Shown: in pieces, positions 5,488 to 7,548 of the stretch
Layout: each line of letters opens with the position of its first letter
How positions within the stretch are numbered: the stretch's first letter is position 1
Origin: Oscillospiraceae bacterium
GTDB taxonomy: Bacteria; Bacillota; Clostridia; Oscillospirales; Acutalibacteraceae
DNA length: 7,548 nt
NCBI GenBank assembly: GCA_902766855.1
Contig: CACXFE010000200.1
Location: 1-7,548, forward strand
Direction of reading: 5' to 3'
Made by a program: the position numbers and the translations under genes
The notes under the pieces: model-generated
What the model saw: only the letters and a program-made list of their open reading frames with translations
What the model was told of the DNA's origin: nothing
Database searches by the model: none

Positions 5488-6573
5488 ATGGCAAGCACAA
5501 AAAAAGCAGCAAAAAAGGCGGATGACAATAAGGAGTTTTTTGAGGCTCTGCGGTTGATGGAAGAGGAAAGAGGAATTCCGAAGGAGTTCATCGCGGAAAA
5601 AATCGCTGATGCGATCGTGGTGGCCGCCCGCAAGGATTACGGCGGAAACGACATTGTTTCCTGCACGATCGATCCCGAAAAGGAAATCTTCACCGTGTAT
5701 GCCCGCAAAGCCGTGGTGGAGGAAGTAACCAATCCTTTTACCGAGATTTCAAAGGAAGACGCGCTTAAAATTGATAAGCAAGCGGTGGAAAACGGGTTTG
5801 TGGATATTAAACTCGATCCTAAAAAGTTCGGGCGGGTTGTGGCGCAGAACTCGAAGAACAATTTCCGCCAAGGCGTAAAAGAGGCTGAGCGCGGGCAGGT
5901 TTTGGCGGAGTTTCAAAGCCATAACCGCGAACTGGTCACGGCGGTGGTACAGCGTGTGGATCCGAAAACCGGCAACGCGATCTTAACGATCGGCCATAAC
6001 GAGGCCACTTTGCCGAAACTGGAACAGGTGCCGGATGAGATTCTGCACGAGGGCGATCACATCAAAGTTTATGTTGTGGATGTAAAAGAAACCGATCGCG
6101 GGGCAAAAATCATGCTTTCCCGCACCCATCCCGGCCTTGTGAAGCGGTTGTTTGAAACCGAAGTGCCCGAGATTTTTGACGGGACGATCGAGATCAAGGC
6201 GGTTTCCCGGCAAGCGGGCTCCCGTACCAAGATCGCCGTATGGTCACAAAACAGTGAGATCGATCCTGTCGGTTCCTGTATCGGGCCGAAGGGCGCGCGG
6301 GTGAACAAGATCGTAGAGGAACTTGCCGGCGAGAAAATCGATATTGTAAAATACAGCGAGGATCCGTGCGAATTTGTGGCGGAAGCGCTTTCACCCGCCA
6401 AAGCAACGATGGTGGAAATTGAAAGCGAAGATCCGAAGGTATGCAAAGCACGCGTTCCCGAGGCACAGCTTTCCTTGGCAATCGGCAATAAAGGGCAGAA
6501 TGTCCGGCTGGCCGCCAAACTGACCGGCTGGAAAATCGATATCCACCCGGAGAGCGGTTTTTACGGAGAATAA
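5488..6573 (+). CDS. nusA: Transcription termination/antitermination factor NusA
   Basis: A 361-aa RNA polymerase-binding factor that promotes pausing, hairpin folding and intrinsic termination. Domains in order: RNA polymerase-binding N-terminal domain (about 15-135), S1 domain (about 137-210), KH1 with the GxxG loop C264-I-G-P-K-G269, and KH2 with A331-I-G-N-K-G336. The typical linker LSRTHPGLVKRLFETEVPEI joins S1 to KH1. There are no C-terminal acidic repeats, as expected for Firmicutes. A Lys/Ala-rich leader of about 12 residues precedes the conserved part. The ATG at 5488 follows GGAGGA (5472-5477) by 10 bases; an in-frame TTG at 5470 overlaps that ribosome site and is rejected. The protein is a candidate regulator of its own operon through the leader terminator at 4958-4992. 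Confidence 0.97.
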   Translation: MASTKKAAKKADDNKEFFEALRLMEEERGIPKEFIAEKIADAIVVAARKDYGGNDIVSCTIDPEKEIFTVYARKAVVEEVTNPFTEISKEDALKIDKQAVENGFVDIKLDPKKFGRVVAQNSKNNFRQGVKEAERGQVLAEFQSHNRELVTAVVQRVDPKTGNAILTIGHNEATLPKLEQVPDEILHEGDHIKVYVVDVKETDRGAKIMLSRTHPGLVKRLFETEVPEIFDGTIEIKAVSRQAGSRTKIAVWSQNSEIDPVGSCIGPKGARVNKIVEELAGEKIDIVKYSEDPCEFVAEALSPAKATMVEIESEDPKVCKARVPEAQLSLAIGNKGQNVRLAAKLTGWKIDIHPESGFYGE

Positions 6574-6611
6574 ACGGCTGAAAAACGGAAAAGAAAACGG
6601 GGGAAATCAAC

Positions 6612-6881
6612 ATGGGCACAAAAAAGATCCCGATGCGGATGTGTACCGGATGCCGCGAGATGAAACCGAAAAAGGAATTGATCCGCCTGGTGAAAACGCC
6701 GGAAGGGGAAATCAAACTGGATCCGATCGGGAAAATGAACGGCAGGGGCGCTTATTTTTGCAAAGCGGCGGAATGCCTGCAAAAAGCCAAAAAAACCGGC
6801 GCGCTTGCACGGGCGTTTGAAATGCAAGTGCCGGAGGAAGTGTTCGCCGCGGCGGAAAAGGAGTTGGCGGCGCTTGAATAA
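6612..6881 (+). CDS. ylxR: YlxR/RnpM family RNA-binding protein (DUF448)
   Basis: An 89-aa protein of the YlxR family, always found between nusA and infB in Firmicutes. The family signature is clear: R9-M-C11-T-G-C14-R near the start, then G44-R-G-A-Y48 with C50 and C55. The four cysteines could bind a metal, though I infer this from spacing only. Family members bind RNA, and the Bacillus subtilis protein has been linked to RNase P RNA (hence RnpM). GGGGGAA about 6 bases before the ATG serves as ribosome site. It lies 38 bases after nusA, and its last codons overlap the ylxQ start. Confidence 0.94.
   Translation: MGTKKIPMRMCTGCREMKPKKELIRLVKTPEGEIKLDPIGKMNGRGAYFCKAAECLQKAKKTGALARAFEMQVPEEVFAAAEKELAALE
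6858..6863 (+). promoter_or_regulatory. Shine-Dalgarno site inside ylxR for ylxQ
   Basis: AAGGAG lies 10 bases before the TTG at 6874 but 19 bases before the ATG at 6883, so it favours the TTG as start of ylxQ. It is embedded in the 3' end of ylxR, pointing to translational coupling. Confidence 0.6.
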
Positions 6882-7194
6882 AATGCTTTCTCTGCTTGGG
6901 TTTGCCGCAAAAGCAGGCAAACTTTCATACGGAATGCAGGCGGCCAAAGAAGCCATGAACGCCAAAACGGCCGCGGTGGCGATAGCGGCTTGCGATATTT
7001 CCGAAAAGAGCAAAAAAGAAGTACGCTTTTTTGCCGAGAAAAATTCCCTGCGATTTCTGTTGCCGGCTGATGTGGATATTGCCGCTGTTTCAAACGCTGT
7101 CGGAAAAAAATGCGGGATTCTTACCATCAACGACAGCGGATTTGCCGAAGCCTTCTTGAAGGCATATGAAGGAGGAAATGCGAATGACAAATAA
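6874..7194 (+). CDS. ylxQ: L7Ae-family ribosomal-type protein YlxQ
   Basis: A 106-aa protein of the L7Ae/L30e/S12e family, which bind kink-turn RNA; the precise role of YlxQ is not settled. The N-terminal M-N-K-M-L-S-L-L-G-F-A-A-K-A-G-K-L is typical, as is the segment AAVAIAACDISEKSKKEV in mid-protein. The TTG at 6874 is chosen because it gives the usual family N-terminus and fits the AAGGAG upstream; the ATG at 6883 would give a protein 3 residues shorter. It overlaps ylxR by 8 bases and infB by 11 bases, so the three are likely translationally coupled. Confidence 0.93.
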   Translation: MNKMLSLLGFAAKAGKLSYGMQAAKEAMNAKTAAVAIAACDISEKSKKEVRFFAEKNSLRFLLPADVDIAAVSNAVGKKCGILTINDSGFAEAFLKAYEGGNANDK

Positions 7195-7548
7195 AGTGAA
7201 GATCAGTGAACTTGCGAAAAATTTCAAAGTCACCTCGAAAGAGGTTATCTCTATTATCGAAGAAAAAACAGGTGTTGCGAAAAAAAGCGGCGCGGCACTT
7301 GATGAAGTGGAGATCAGCATTGTGTTTGATGTTTTGACGGCGGCAAACGCAGTCAAAAATTTCAAAGCATATTTTGCTACGGGTGAAGAGGCTCAGGCAG
7401 CCGCGAAAAAAGCGCGGGAAGATGAGAAAAATAAAAAACTGGCCGAACAACTGGCAATTTTGGAGCAGTTAAAAGCGGCGGCCGCGGCACAAAACGGCGA
7501 AGCGGAAAAGAAAGAAGACAAACCCGCTAAACCTGCAAAAGAAAGCAA
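7184..7548 (+). CDS. infB: Translation initiation factor IF-2, N-terminal part (cut by window end)
   Basis: The first 121 residues of IF-2, the GTPase that brings initiator tRNA to the ribosome. The visible part has the IF2_N module (about 4-30, K-I-S-E-L-A-K-N-F-K-V-T-S-K-E-V). A Lys/Ala/Glu-rich low-complexity linker (from about 65) follows, as expected ahead of the GTPase domain, which lies outside the window. The ATG at 7184 is chosen over the in-frame ATG at 7178 because GGAGG (7171-7175) is 8 bases from the former and only 2 from the latter. The start overlaps the last 11 bases of ylxQ. The reading frame is open to the last base. Confidence 0.95.
   Translation, partial: MTNKVKISELAKNFKVTSKEVISIIEEKTGVAKKSGAALDEVEISIVFDVLTAANAVKNFKAYFATGEEAQAAAKKAREDEKNKKLAEQLAILEQLKAAAAAQNGEAEKKEDKPAKPAKES

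Overview
The window looks like a chromosomal segment from a low-to-mid GC Firmicute, most likely a Clostridia-class gut-type anaerobe (Oscillospiraceae or Christensenellales-like). The basis is the classic rimP-nusA-ylxR-ylxQ-infB order, strong Shine-Dalgarno sites, some TTG starts, TRTGn extended -10 promoters, and a zinc-ribbon/PASTA kinase-like protein. The taxonomic call is inference from gene content; no rRNA is present.

Layout. Bases 1-300 carry no convincing gene: an AT-rich stretch (1-60), then a GC-rich block with several hairpins and overlapping open frames but no good start site. A strong bidirectional hairpin terminator (303-348) closes this block. It also closes the leftward operon of a serine D-Ala-D-Ala carboxypeptidase (981-2297, minus) followed by a lipoprotein cyclophilin-type peptidyl-prolyl isomerase (357-971, minus). 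Both products act outside the membrane. A 124-bp divergent promoter region leads rightward to a small calcineurin-like metallophosphoesterase (2422-3159). Next comes a 556-residue membrane protein (3236-4906) with an N-terminal zinc ribbon, a kinase fold, one transmembrane helix and two extracellular PASTA repeats. Last is the translation/transcription operon rimP (5009), nusA (5488), ylxR (6612), ylxQ (6874) and infB (7184, cut by the window end).

How the parts fit. The left half is cell-envelope biology: a peptidoglycan-trimming enzyme, an exported foldase, and a PASTA protein of the type that senses peptidoglycan or lipid II. The right half is housekeeping: ribosome maturation (RimP), transcription elongation/termination (NusA), RNA-binding proteins (YlxR, YlxQ) and initiation factor 2.

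Points worth a second look: (1) the PASTA protein has lost every key kinase residue and reads as a pseudokinase; (2) the rimP-nusA leader holds a complete intrinsic terminator about 10 nt after the predicted transcription start, suggesting attenuation; (3) the metallophosphoesterase has substitutions at two residues that correspond to one metal site only; (4) the carboxypeptidase has Gly in place of Asn in the SxN motif; (5) the unexplained structured block at the left end. I see no CRISPR array, insertion sequence, phage or defence system here.
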